64,000 bases of DNA, from positions 62,001 to 126,000 of the forward strand of contig DASXZW010000001.1 in NCBI GenBank assembly GCA_036501665.1. The letters run 5' to 3'. Position 1 is the stretch's first letter, and each line of letters opens with the position of its first letter. Made by a program: the position numbers and the translations under genes. The notes under the pieces were generated by a model. It was not told where the DNA came from and searched no databases. It was given only the letters and a program-made list of their open reading frames with translations. Source of the DNA: DATAUD01 sp036501665 (GTDB taxonomy: Bacteria > Verrucomicrobiota > Verrucomicrobiia > Limisphaerales > Palsa-1400). Positions 38,569 to 47,396 of the stretch are shown piece by piece.

Positions 38569-41022
38569 ATGAGAGAAAAACTCCTGATGTTTGCGGTTTG
38601 CCTTTTCGCCATGAGCGCATGGGCGCAGCCGAAAGACAGCCAGATGCGATTGACCGTCGTGGACTCGAAGACATCGCTGCCGCTGGCGGATGTCAAGATT
38701 CGCGCGTGGTCGGGAACGGGGCTGGTCACGGACGCGGCGGGGATTTGCTCTTTTCCAATGCCTGTTTCCGGGAAGGGGCGGTTCTACTATCGCATCACTT
38801 TGGCCAAGCCCGGTTACGTGTCCAAATACGTCATCTGGTCGGAGGCGCAAAAAGATAAAATCGAGGACATCCCTTCGCAATACACCGTAAAGATGGACCC
38901 CGGCGTCACCATCGGCGGTATTGTCAAGAATATTAAAGGCGAACCGATTCCGGGCGCCCGCGTCATTTTTTCCGGCCCGGTTGTCACTAATGGTCAACAC
39001 GAGAGATTGACCGTCGCCGCAAATTACCACGCTGAACGGACCGATGACTCTGGGCATTGGCAAAACAGCGAGGTTCCGGAGGATTTCAAGCAGTTTGTTT
39101 TTCGCATCATTCATCCTGAATACGTGGCTTCGACTTTTGCCTGCGAGGCCACGGACGAAACGAATGAGGCCGTCACGGTGCTGGCTCCGAGCAATTTTCT
39201 GTCCGGCGCGGCGGCAATGGTATTGACACACGGCATTGAAGTTTCCGGCGTCGTCCTGGACCCTTCCGGAAAACCGGCGGCAAACGTCACGATCACCCGC
39301 AATCACGAGTGGCGCAATCCGGCGGCGGCATTGACAACCGGGGAAGATGGCCGTTTTGAAATCGCCAATCTGCGGACGGGCATTTTATTTTTGACGTTTC
39401 AGGCGCAAGGATTGGCGGCGCAATCGCGCGAATTGACTCTCAGCAACGGGATGCCTGAAATGAAAATCGGAATGAAGCCGGGCAATCACTTTCAGGGGCG
39501 AATTGTCGATGCGTCCGGCAAACCGATCCCGAACGCCAATGTGCGCACGGACCGTTTGGATTTGGGCCCGCTTGAGTACGATTGGAACGGTTATTCGGAC
39601 GACGACGGGCGGTTCATTTGGGATTCCGCCCCGGAGGGCGCGCACCCTTATTATTTTGCCGCGACTGGTTACCGGTCGAAAGCGGAATCGGAGTTGGTTG
39701 CCGACGGACACGACAATGTCATCGTGCTGCGAAAGGTCGAAGACGGCGACAAAACGGTTATTGACGGAAACGTCATCGACGCGGAATCGAAGAAGCCTGT
39801 CACGAATTTCACGGTGAGCTTAAAGGAGTTCAAGGACGACGCTGTGGAGCATTCGCGCAAAGCCGTCGCCGCCGCGGCGGGCGAATACAGTGTCGCCGTC
39901 GATCCCACGTCCGCCGGGTGCATGATTGAAATCGCTGCGCCAGGTTACGCGCCGCAAATGTGCGAAAGAAAGTCGTGCCGCGACGGTGATATGAAGCTGG
40001 ATTTCACGTTGCAAAAAGGGGAGGGGATCGCGGGAACGGTTTACCGGCCCGACGGCAAGCCGGCAGCCGGAGTGGAAGTGGCGGTTTGCACGGGTGAGAA
40101 CGGCGCGCGGATCGGTCGCGGCCATTTTTTTGACCAATTTCAAACGACCATGGTTGTCGCAGATGACAATGGGGAATTTATTATTCCGCGCCCCGAGGAG
40201 GCGACGTCGATCTGCGCCATCTGTGACGGGGGATTTGTGGAGTCGAACATTGTTGACAAGAAGGGACCGTTCAAACTCACGCTCGCGCCCTGCGGATCCA
40301 TCGCGGGCATGGCGACTTCCGGAGGAAGATTGCTGCAGGGCGAGCAAATCACTTTAATTCGCAATTCGGGCCAGTCGAGCGTTTCTCTCGATCGCGATGC
40401 TTTCAGTGCAAAAACCGGCGTGGACGGCAGTTTTGTCATCTCGAACATTCCACCGGGCAACCTTGCGATGTTCCGCGTTGTCAGCAATAAATTTGGCGCG
40501 CCGCATTTTATCGACGTCAACTCGGGCGAGACCACGGGTTCGCCCAATGTCGAGATTGATTTCGCGAAAAACGAAATTCCCTCTGATAGCGCGATCAAGA
40601 TTGGGGACGTTGCGCCGCCTTTTGAAGTCAAGACTGTGAACGGCGAACCGCTGCGGCTTGCGGATTTTAAAGGGAAATATGTCCTGCTCGATTTTTGGGC
40701 GACGTGGTGCGGGCCGTGTGTCGCTGAGATTCCGTATCTTAAGGCGACATACAATGCCTTTGCTGCCGACGGACGTTTCGCGATGATTAGTCTGAGTCTG
40801 GATGACATGCCGGGCGCGCCCGCGAGTTACACGCGAAGAAATAATATGAAATGGGTCCAGGGCTACCTCGGGCCGTGGGAGGAGTCGAAGGTCACGCCTT
40901 TGTACGGGGTGAATGGGATTCCGTCGATTTTTTTGATTGACCCGAATGGGAAGATCATCAACGTCGAACTGCGAGGCGAGGGAATTCGTGAAGCCGTGGA
41001 AAAGGCGCTGGGAAATCATTAG
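38569..41022 (+). CDS. secreted carboxypeptidase-regulatory-like repeats fused to a TlpA thioredoxin domain
   Basis: The 817-residue protein has a signal peptide (LLMFAVCLFAMSAWAQ). About seven prealbumin-like CarboxypepD_reg modules follow, each with G-x-V-x-D/N-x-x-G-x-P-I/V-x-x-A (for example IGGIVKNIKGEPIPGARVIF, FQGRIVDASGKPIPNANVRT, IAGTVYRPDGKPAAGVEVAV). Residues about 685-817 form a TlpA/ResA thioredoxin domain with FWATWCGPCVAEIPYLKA (the CxxC) and GVNGIPSIFLIDPNGKI (cis-Pro). It is probably a periplasmic or surface disulfide reductase on a long beta-rod. Co-transcribed with the USP gene (5-bp gap). Confidence 0.9.
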   Translation: MREKLLMFAVCLFAMSAWAQPKDSQMRLTVVDSKTSLPLADVKIRAWSGTGLVTDAAGICSFPMPVSGKGRFYYRITLAKPGYVSKYVIWSEAQKDKIEDIPSQYTVKMDPGVTIGGIVKNIKGEPIPGARVIFSGPVVTNGQHERLTVAANYHAERTDDSGHWQNSEVPEDFKQFVFRIIHPEYVASTFACEATDETNEAVTVLAPSNFLSGAAAMVLTHGIEVSGVVLDPSGKPAANVTITRNHEWRNPAAALTTGEDGRFEIANLRTGILFLTFQAQGLAAQSRELTLSNGMPEMKIGMKPGNHFQGRIVDASGKPIPNANVRTDRLDLGPLEYDWNGYSDDDGRFIWDSAPEGAHPYYFAATGYRSKAESELVADGHDNVIVLRKVEDGDKTVIDGNVIDAESKKPVTNFTVSLKEFKDDAVEHSRKAVAAAAGEYSVAVDPTSAGCMIEIAAPGYAPQMCERKSCRDGDMKLDFTLQKGEGIAGTVYRPDGKPAAGVEVAVCTGENGARIGRGHFFDQFQTTMVVADDNGEFIIPRPEEATSICAICDGGFVESNIVDKKGPFKLTLAPCGSIAGMATSGGRLLQGEQITLIRNSGQSSVSLDRDAFSAKTGVDGSFVISNIPPGNLAMFRVVSNKFGAPHFIDVNSGETTGSPNVEIDFAKNEIPSDSAIKIGDVAPPFEVKTVNGEPLRLADFKGKYVLLDFWATWCGPCVAEIPYLKATYNAFAADGRFAMISLSLDDMPGAPASYTRRNNMKWVQGYLGPWEESKVTPLYGVNGIPSIFLIDPNGKIINVELRGEGIREAVEKALGNH

Positions 41023-41042
41023 TGGGTTATTCGTAAGATATC

Positions 41043-41501
41043 TTGCATAGCATCCATGAATTAATTTTGGGCGGCGCGGCAGCACCACCCTACCAGATAG
41101 ATTTCGGCTGCTTGATTCTGGCCGCCATATTGCTTGGCAGGCGTCTGCCCGCGCAAAACGTTTTGTTCATCCTTGCCACGCTCTCCGTAGTCGAAGCGGC
41201 TGTCGATTACGGGTTCAAGACGGGCAATATTCTGGAGTGTTCCATGTTTTGGACGGGAATAATCGTGTTGTCACGAATTGCCGGGCAAAGTCTGCTGAAA
41301 GCGTGGCGGCGGTCGCCCAATTACGGCTTGTTTCTTTTGGGATTGGCGAGCGCGGAAACGGCGTTCGTCCAGATATTTTTCGGCGGGTTGATTTCCGCGC
41401 TGGGCAGGCTGATGCTGACCGTGGGGTGTCTATTGTTCCTGACTCCGTGGTTCCTGCAAAAACGTCTCACAGCTTCCTCAGAATCCAAAGCACGAGGCTG
41501 A
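41043..41501 (+). CDS. small polytopic membrane protein, 5' end uncertain
   Basis: Up to 152 residues with four membrane helices (about residues 23-35, 40-55, 65-82 and 95-135 of the longest form) and a basic tail. No family recognised. The longest form starts at TTG 41043, but codons 9-18 are encoded by an intergenic GGGCGGCGC palindromic repeat (41069-41096). So the natural start is likely at TTG 41112 or the 5' end has been replaced by the repeat. The 3' end overlaps the convergent DUF2905 gene by 35 bp. Confidence 0.5.
   Translation: MHSIHELILGGAAAPPYQIDFGCLILAAILLGRRLPAQNVLFILATLSVVEAAVDYGFKTGNILECSMFWTGIIVLSRIAGQSLLKAWRRSPNYGLFLLGLASAETAFVQIFFGGLISALGRLMLTVGCLLFLTPWFLQKRLTASSESKARG
41069..41096 (-). 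repeat. GTAGGGCGG-type palindromic repeat (copy 1)
   Basis: GGGCGGCGCGGCAGCACCAC then CCTACCAG. It matches, in inverse orientation, the sequence at 52603-52628, and its left part (TTTTGGGCGGCGC) occurs at 28048. Confidence 0.55.
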
Positions 41502-41682
41502 CGATCGCGCTGACCAGAAGGCAAGTCACAATCGGGAAATGGAAACTAAAATTGCTGCGCGAATAGTTGATGTCGCCGGGCAACTTTCCGAGCCAGCCGC
41601 GGCCCACGCCTGACCAGAGCAAGGCTCCAATCCCGGCCATTATAATGCCGCCGACAACGAGCAATTTTCCAAGATCATTCAT
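41467..41682 (-). CDS. DUF2905 family membrane protein
   Basis: The 71-residue protein has two membrane helices. Motifs are LLVVGGIIMAGIGALLWSG, then GRGWLGKLPGDINYSRSNFSFHFPIVTCLLVS, matching the L-G-R-L-P-G-D-I-x-x-x-R-x-N-F-x-F-x-F-P core of DUF2905, followed by a basic C-terminus. Function unknown. Its ATG overlaps the stop of the MsbA-like exporter (ATGA), so the two are co-translated. Confidence 0.9.
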   Translation of the reverse strand: MNDLGKLLVVGGIIMAGIGALLWSGVGRGWLGKLPGDINYSRSNFSFHFPIVTCLLVSAIVSLVLWILRKL

Positions 41683-43592
41683 TCCGCCACGGAAATTTTC
41701 TCGAAGCTCTCTTCAATGAATGTCGTGTTCTGAATGCGGGAGAGCCGGGCAAACAGGCCGTTCAATTCCAGCAATTTCTCCCGAGTCCCGCGCTCGACGA
41801 TTTCGCCCTGGCGCAGGACAAGAATCTGGTCTGCATCGCAAATGGTGCTTAGCCGATGCGCGATGACGAAGCTGGTGCGGTTGGCCATCAGCCGTTGCAG
41901 CGCTTCCTGGATCAGCTTTTCGGTCGCCGTATCGACGCTCGCCGTGGCTTCGTCAAGAATCAGGATCGGCGCGTCCTTGAGCAACGCGCGCGCGATGCTC
42001 ACCCGCTGTTTTTCGCCGACGCTGAGCTTGACGCCCCGTTCGCCGACCCGCGAATCGTAACCTTCCGGCAAATGCGCGATGAATTCGTGGCAATTCGCGG
42101 CGCGCGCGGCGGCCAGAAGTTCCTCCTCGGTGGCATCGAGCCTTCCATAAAGAATATTTTCTCTGACGGTGCCATTGAACAGAAACGCCTCCTGGCTCAC
42201 GACGCTGATTTGCGCTCGCAAGGATTCCAATGAAACTCCGGCGATGTCCTGGCCGTCAATTTTGATGACGCCTGATTCGGCCTGGTAAAACGACGGGAGC
42301 AGATTGACTAGCGTCGATTTTCCCGATCCCGTAGGGCCCACTAGTGCGATCATTTCGCCGGGCGCGGCCTCGAGTGAAATATTCTTCAGCGCGGCGCGGC
42401 CATTGCCGTAGCCAAAATTAATGTTCTCGTAACGAACCGCCCCGCGCACCGGTTCTGGCAGCGCCTGCGGGCGGACAGACGCGGCCGATGCTCGTTCCTC
42501 AGTCGCATCCATGATATCGAAGACTCGTTCGCCGCCGGCACGAGCCGACTGCAACATTTGGTTCAGTCCGTGAAGCCGGCCGAGCGGCTCGTAAAACATT
42601 CCCAGGTAAAGTATAAAACTAACCAATTCTCCCACTGTTAATTTCCCCGAGCTCACTTGCGCTGCGCCAATCCAAAGCACCAGAGCGATGCCCAGCGAGG
42701 CTGAGAAAGTCATCGCGGGCGAATAAATCGCCCAGACTTTCATCACGCCCAGTGTCCCTTTGCGCAAGTCATCGGCTCGTTGCGCAAAACGCGCGTCCTC
42801 GTGGCTCTGCCGGCCAAACGCCTTTATTTGTCGCACGCCTTGCAAGCTGTCCATCAGGAACGCGCTCATCGCGCTGGCGGCTTTACGTTGCGGCCGATAC
42901 CGCTTGGGCGCCGTCATCGTGTACCAAAAGGTTCCGCCGGTCAGAAGAGGGATCGGCGCCAGAGCGGTCAACGCCAACATCGGATTCTTTTGCAGAAGAA
43001 GGGCCATGACCCCGATCACGCTTAGAATGGCAACTGTCCCTTGTTCTGTCCCATCGATCAGAACTCTCTCCATCGCGTTCACTTCGTCGATGACCCGCGT
43101 CATCAGATCGCCTGAAGCCCGCTGGTCGAAGTAACCGATTGGGAGACGTTGCAAATGAGCAAAGACATCGCGGCGAATGTCATAGATGACATTTTGCTCG
43201 AATACATTGTTGACGATGATTCGCACGGAGTTGAACAAATCCCGGAACAGGAAAGTCCCCAGCAACGCTGTTGCGGGCCAGAAAAAATTGGATCGAGCGC
43301 CATGGATTGTGTCGTCAATAATGTTTTGGACCAGTTGCGGATAGGCCAGCGAAAAGCCGAGCGACACCAACGCGCACAGGATGTTGGCCGCCGCCATGCG
43401 CTTATACGGACGCAAATATGTGGCGACACGGCGAACCACTTCCCACGTCGTGCGTGGAGTTGCGTTGAAACTCGTGTCGTCCTCCGAGCCGGAATGTCGA
43501 TGGCTGCTCACCGTAGGAATTATCCGGCATCCAGTAATTCGCGCAAGTTCATTGAAAAACGGCGCGGAATCAGCCACAGTGAGGGAGAACAT
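41679..43592 (-). CDS. MsbA-like ABC exporter (fused TM and ATPase)
   Basis: The 637-residue half-transporter has an N-terminal six-helix exporter domain (about residues 60-370; VVRRVATYLRPYKRM, GYFDQRASGDLMTRVIDEV). The ATPase domain has Walker A VGPTGSGKSTLVNLL (about residue 425), Q-loop VVSQEAFLFNGTVRENILYG, signature LSVGEKQRVSIARALL, Walker B ILILDEATASVD and H-loop IAHRLSTI. The signature is LSVGE instead of the canonical LSGGQ. Topology and sequence resemble lipid A/lipid exporters. ATG 43592 is 9 bp from the divergent TPR gene start; GTG 43511 is an alternative giving 610 residues. Confidence 0.93.
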   Translation of the reverse strand: MFSLTVADSAPFFNELARITGCRIIPTVSSHRHSGSEDDTSFNATPRTTWEVVRRVATYLRPYKRMAAANILCALVSLGFSLAYPQLVQNIIDDTIHGARSNFFWPATALLGTFLFRDLFNSVRIIVNNVFEQNVIYDIRRDVFAHLQRLPIGYFDQRASGDLMTRVIDEVNAMERVLIDGTEQGTVAILSVIGVMALLLQKNPMLALTALAPIPLLTGGTFWYTMTAPKRYRPQRKAASAMSAFLMDSLQGVRQIKAFGRQSHEDARFAQRADDLRKGTLGVMKVWAIYSPAMTFSASLGIALVLWIGAAQVSSGKLTVGELVSFILYLGMFYEPLGRLHGLNQMLQSARAGGERVFDIMDATEERASAASVRPQALPEPVRGAVRYENINFGYGNGRAALKNISLEAAPGEMIALVGPTGSGKSTLVNLLPSFYQAESGVIKIDGQDIAGVSLESLRAQISVVSQEAFLFNGTVRENILYGRLDATEEELLAAARAANCHEFIAHLPEGYDSRVGERGVKLSVGEKQRVSIARALLKDAPILILDEATASVDTATEKLIQEALQRLMANRTSFVIAHRLSTICDADQILVLRQGEIVERGTREKLLELNGLFARLSRIQNTTFIEESFEKISVAE

Positions 43593-43601
43593 TACATTTG
43601 G

Positions 43602-44630
43602 ATGAATCCGAAGTTCAAACTTGGGGCGTACGCCATGCTGCTGATTCTGGCAGTTTGGTTCGGTTTGGCCTTTCGGTATAATTACGAGGCGGTGACAACC
43701 GAACCTTCGCAGGAGCCGTCAGAAGCCGCCTCAACAACTCCGGCTGAGCCGTCCGGCACGAATACGGAGAGCACCAACACTGATCTTACAAACGCAACTG
43801 TCAATACAACCAATGCATTGACCAACGTTGCGACTGTGACGACCAACGCTCCCGGCGATGTGACCAACGCCGCGTCCGGCGGAACAAATGTTGCCGCCGC
43901 CGAAATTGCCACCAACGCTCCGGTCGCAAAACACAAGCACAAGGTCCGGCGAAATTTGACGCCGAGCGAGGCGGCTTCGGCCAAGGGCTCCATGCTGGGT
44001 TATCTCGGCGGATTGGTTGTCGCCCTGATCGCGTTGGGTTGCCTCATCGCCTATGACGTGAGTCAATCGGTAGGTTCCCAGGTGACCAGTTATCTGTTTC
44101 TTGACGTTGGCGATGCGATGCGCAACCCGATGTATGAGGAAGCCGAGGCGCTTTGGGCCAATGCAAAATATCTTGAAGCGATTCAGTTGTTGCGCGAATA
44201 CCTGAAAAAGAATCCGCGCGAGATGCACGCGGCGTTGCGCATCGCAGAAATTTACGAGAAAGACCTGAAGAATTATCTCGCGGCGGCGCTCGAATACGAG
44301 GAAGTGCTGAAACATAAATTGCCCTCGGAACGGTGGGGTTGGTCGGCGATTCATCTTTGCAATCTTTATTCAAAGTTGAATCAGCAGGACAAGACGCTGG
44401 CTCTTTTGCATCGTATTGTTCAGGAACATCCGAAAACAGGCGCCGCAAAGAAGGCGCGCGTCCGCCTGGGCATCCAGGAAATCGAAGCGGAATCACAGGC
44501 CGAGCAAGCCGGCGAAACCGATGGCGAGGACGATTCACCCAGTGGAGTTGCCTCGCGTCCTCCTCCTGCCGCTGCCGAACCGGATTCCTCCTCGTCGAAT
44601 CTGCCGCCGGGTTTTCGTCCCAAGAAATAG
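43602..44630 (+). CDS. membrane-anchored TPR protein
   Basis: The 342-residue protein has an N-terminal membrane helix (LGAYAMLLILAVWFGLAF) and a Thr/Asn-rich flexible spacer with TTN-type repeats (about residues 30-95). A second membrane helix (MLGYLGGLVVALIALGCLIA) follows, then a TPR-like domain (about 165-300: AEALWANAKYLEAIQLLREYLKK, ALEYEEVLKHKLPSERWGW, CNLYSKLNQQDKTLALLHRI) and a Ser/Pro/Glu-rich tail. The family is not named. Residues upstream of ATG 43602 are antisense to the exporter gene and not coding. Confidence 0.75.
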   Translation: MNPKFKLGAYAMLLILAVWFGLAFRYNYEAVTTEPSQEPSEAASTTPAEPSGTNTESTNTDLTNATVNTTNALTNVATVTTNAPGDVTNAASGGTNVAAAEIATNAPVAKHKHKVRRNLTPSEAASAKGSMLGYLGGLVVALIALGCLIAYDVSQSVGSQVTSYLFLDVGDAMRNPMYEEAEALWANAKYLEAIQLLREYLKKNPREMHAALRIAEIYEKDLKNYLAAALEYEEVLKHKLPSERWGWSAIHLCNLYSKLNQQDKTLALLHRIVQEHPKTGAAKKARVRLGIQEIEAESQAEQAGETDGEDDSPSGVASRPPPAAAEPDSSSSNLPPGFRPKK

Positions 44631-44632
44631 TC

Positions 44633-45865
44633 TCAGTCTTCGGGTGGAGAGAGCGGGGGAGCGGCCTTTTTGGGAATCGTGAAGTGGAATTCCGAGCCTT
44701 TTTGCAGTTCGCTCTTCACCCATGTTTCGCCTCCATGCGCCTGAACGATGTGTTTGACAATTGCCAGTCCCAGCCCAGTTCCGCCGCTGTCGCGGGACCG
44801 CGCCCTGTCAACACGATAAAAGCGCTCGAACACCCGGCCGATTGAATCCGGCGGAATTCCCGCGCCGTCATCCGCGACGACCACTTCTATTTTCTCGTTG
44901 GCGGCAGCGTTCGCGTTGATCGTGACGCGGCCTTCGCTCTTGCCGTATTTGATCGCGTTGTCCGCGAGGTTGAACAGCACCTGCTGAAGGCGGTCGGCGT
45001 CGGCCCAGACTGTCATATCGTCCGGGATAAGATTTTCGAGCGTCGTCTTCCGACCCGTCGCGCGCGCGGCAAGATCGTCCAACACCCGTTGCGCCAGATC
45101 GCGCAAGTCCACCTGTTGCACATTGAGCGCGACCTGGCCGGATTCCAAACGGGAAATTGCCAGCAAATCCTCGATCAAAAACAGCAACCGGTCGGAATGT
45201 TTGTCGATCTTCTGAAGAAACCGCCCGGCTTGTTGCGGATCGTTCAACGCGCCGTCCAGGAGCGTCTCGGTAAATCCCTTGATGAGCGAAAGCGGCGTGC
45301 GCAGTTCATGGCTGACGTTGCCGACGAATTCCGTCTGCACGCTTTCGAGTTCCTTCAGCCTCGTGACTTCATGGAAGACGAGCAACTGTCCCTGTTCGAC
45401 GCCGTCGCGGTCGGCGACAATCGCCGCGTTGACCTGGAAGAAACGGCGACGCGCGCGATGAATTTCAAGTTCAGCGTCGGAAATCTTCTTGTCACGCTGA
45501 AGCCTCGCCGCCAGCGCCGCCAATTCGTGCCAGCGAAAGGCCTCCATGATCGTTTGTCCCCGGATATCGGTCGTCACATCGAAATATTTTCGCAACGATT
45601 CGTTGACCATCTCGATGCGCCCGGAGCGGTCCAACAGCAGAATGCCTTCGATCATACTGTTGAAAAGCGCCTGCTGGCTGGCTTCGAATTGTCCGGCGAT
45701 TTCCTCCCGCTGCCGGGTCAGGGCGCTGTCACGCTGGCTTTTTTGCGCGCTTAATTCTTCTTGATGGCGAAAAGACTGCCGCCGCGCCATTGCCGCAGTC
45801 ACTGCCGCGGCCAGCACCGCTGCCAGGGCCAGCGCAATCCACAACCACATTGGCGCGTCACTCAA
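44633..45865 (-). CDS. phoR: PhoR-type sensor histidine kinase
   Basis: The 410-residue protein has one N-terminal membrane helix (WIALALAAVLAAAVTAAMA), a coiled stretch, and a PAS domain (ALFNSMIEGILLLDRSGRIE, about residues 62-170). HisKA follows with the phospho-acceptor in FVGNVSHELRTPLSLIKGFT (about residue 183), then HATPase_c with NLADNAIKYGK, VVADDGAGIPPDSIGRVFERFYRVD and GGTGLGLAIVKHIVQAHGG. The absence of a periplasmic sensor domain and the PAS layout are PhoR-like. TTG 45865 overlaps the regulator stop (TTGA), indicating coupling; ATG 45850 is an alternative. Phosphate sensing is inferred from family, since no pst/phoU genes are in the window. Confidence 0.88.
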   Translation of the reverse strand: MSDAPMWLWIALALAAVLAAAVTAAMARRQSFRHQEELSAQKSQRDSALTRQREEIAGQFEASQQALFNSMIEGILLLDRSGRIEMVNESLRKYFDVTTDIRGQTIMEAFRWHELAALAARLQRDKKISDAELEIHRARRRFFQVNAAIVADRDGVEQGQLLVFHEVTRLKELESVQTEFVGNVSHELRTPLSLIKGFTETLLDGALNDPQQAGRFLQKIDKHSDRLLFLIEDLLAISRLESGQVALNVQQVDLRDLAQRVLDDLAARATGRKTTLENLIPDDMTVWADADRLQQVLFNLADNAIKYGKSEGRVTINANAAANEKIEVVVADDGAGIPPDSIGRVFERFYRVDRARSRDSGGTGLGLAIVKHIVQAHGGETWVKSELQKGSEFHFTIPKKAAPPLSPPED

Positions 45866-46563
45866 GATTGAAACTCGATGAACCGGTAACCGACTCCGCG
45901 GACCGTATCGAGGTATTTTGCCGCGCCACCCAATTTATTGCGAAGGCGGCGCATGTGCGTATCGACCGTTCGCGTGTCGATGGCGCTGTTGTAGCCCCAC
46001 ACATCCTTCAAAAGCTGGTCGCGCGATTGCACGCGGCCCCGGCGTTCAGCAAGCACAGTGACCAGCTTGAATTCCGTCAGCGTCAACGCCAGCGGTTGGC
46101 CATTGAAACTTACGCGGTGACGCGCGCGATCAATCGCGAGTCCGCCGAATTGAATATTTGGCTCGCCCGTTTCAGTGGTGACTTTTCTGCGAAGTAGGCT
46201 CTTCACGCGCAAGACAAGTTCGCGCGTGCTGAAAGGTTTCGTCACGTAATCGTCCGCGCCCAATTCCAGTCCGAGGACGCGATCGATCTCCGTCGCGCGC
46301 GCCGTCAACATGAGAATTGGAATGGCGCTGGTCGCCGGATCGCTTCGCAGGCTTTTGCACACGTCCAGCCCGCCCATGTCTGGAAGCATCACGTCCAGGA
46401 CGATCAGCTCAGGGACTGTCTGCCGGGCCATGCGCAAGCCTTCGGGACCGCTCGCGGCCACCATGACTTCATATCCTGCGCCCTTCAAGTTGACTTCGAT
46501 CAATTCCAGCAAGTCCGGCTCGTCGTCCACAACAAGGACCCGTTCTTTAATCGATTTTGACAT
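45862..46563 (-). CDS. phoB: PhoB-type response regulator
   Basis: The 233-residue OmpR/PhoB-class regulator has a receiver domain with RVLVVDDEPDLLELIEVN (acidic pair), the phospho-acceptor Asp in LIVLDVMLPDMGG (about residue 57), LTARATEIDRV and GADDYVTKPFSTREL (conserved Lys). The winged-helix DNA-binding domain runs from about residue 135 (LTLTEFKLVTVLAERRGRVQSRDQLLKDVWG, TVDTHMRRLRNKLG, TVRGVGYRF). It is coupled to the downstream sensor kinase. The upstream spacer carries a GATTAG-type hexamer array; no pho-box is recognised. Confidence 0.9.
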   Translation of the reverse strand: MSKSIKERVLVVDDEPDLLELIEVNLKGAGYEVMVAASGPEGLRMARQTVPELIVLDVMLPDMGGLDVCKSLRSDPATSAIPILMLTARATEIDRVLGLELGADDYVTKPFSTRELVLRVKSLLRRKVTTETGEPNIQFGGLAIDRARHRVSFNGQPLALTLTEFKLVTVLAERRGRVQSRDQLLKDVWGYNSAIDTRTVDTHMRRLRNKLGGAAKYLDTVRGVGYRFIEFQS

Positions 46564-46612
46564 TATGATTTCTGATCCAAATCGTCCTGCTCCGCCAACG
46601 GAATATCAGGAA

Positions 46613-46640
46613 TACGATTAGGATTAAGATTAAGATTAGG
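46613..46640. repeat. GATTAG-type hexamer array (copy 3)
   Basis: Consecutive units ACGATT AGGATT AAGATT AAGATT AGGA upstream of phoB. The left flank TGATTTCTGATCC matches the flank of copy 2. Confidence 0.65.
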
Positions 46641-46684
46641 AACCCGCGAACCGCCATCCTAAAATAGCCGTCGATTGTTACGAA

Positions 46685-47320
46685 TTACTCCGGCTCATTG
46701 GAACGCAAATGTTCCTTGATTCGTTTGCAAGCGTCGGGTTTCAAGCGGCCCTCGTGGTCGTAGCGCAATTCAATCACCCAGCCGTAAATGTGGCCGGGCC
46801 ACTCTCCGCGAGGGAGCAATTTGTCGGGATCGGCGCCCAAACCGCGGAGCAATCCTGGAATTTCCTGGTGATGCCAGCAAATCAGGATGTTCGCGCCGTG
46901 CGGGTTCGCCTTCAATTCGCGAGCGAGCGTTTCCGGTTCTTTATCCTTGAAATCGGTGTTCAATGGAACGCCAAGGGCGCGGCTCAACGGCTCCATCGTC
47001 AGGCGGGGACGTTCGCTTTTCTTCGAGTCTGCCGCCGCAAACAGGCTGTCCAATTTCAGAGGCTGGCCATCCAATTGAAACGTGGCAAAATATTGCGGGT
47101 AAGCCCTCGCGCGTTCCACTCCTTCCGGCGATAAGCCGTTCCCGTTCTCCGGCTTTTCGGCGTGACGAATGATCAGGACAGTCGCATCCCGCAGACCCGG
47201 CGCATCATCGGCTGTCGCGGATCGGCAGGCAGTCAAGACGAGTAAAATCAACGCCGCAAATCTTGTGACGCGGAAAAATTTTCCAAGTCCGGTGTTTAAG
47301 CCCGGTCTCTCACGGTTCAT
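46685..47320 (-). CDS. histidine phosphatase family (putative lipoprotein)
   Basis: The 211-residue protein has a lipobox-like N-terminus (ALILLVLTACRS, Cys near residue 26) and a phosphoglycerate mutase-like fold. The phospho-accepting histidine is in VLIIRHAEKPENGNGLSPEGVERA (the RHxE form common in secreted members), and the second catalytic block is ILICWHHQEIPGLLRGL (His pair). The cap domain is short. Probable extracytoplasmic phosphohydrolase; substrate unknown. ATG 47320 gives the signal sequence directly. Confidence 0.85.
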   Translation of the reverse strand: MNRERPGLNTGLGKFFRVTRFAALILLVLTACRSATADDAPGLRDATVLIIRHAEKPENGNGLSPEGVERARAYPQYFATFQLDGQPLKLDSLFAAADSKKSERPRLTMEPLSRALGVPLNTDFKDKEPETLARELKANPHGANILICWHHQEIPGLLRGLGADPDKLLPRGEWPGHIYGWVIELRYDHEGRLKPDACKRIKEHLRSNEPE

Positions 47321-47396
47321 GGTTGTAATGTATAACAAATTTCCTCAAACGCCACGCTGGAAAGGGGTAGTGCGTCACTTTCACTTTTGACCAGAT

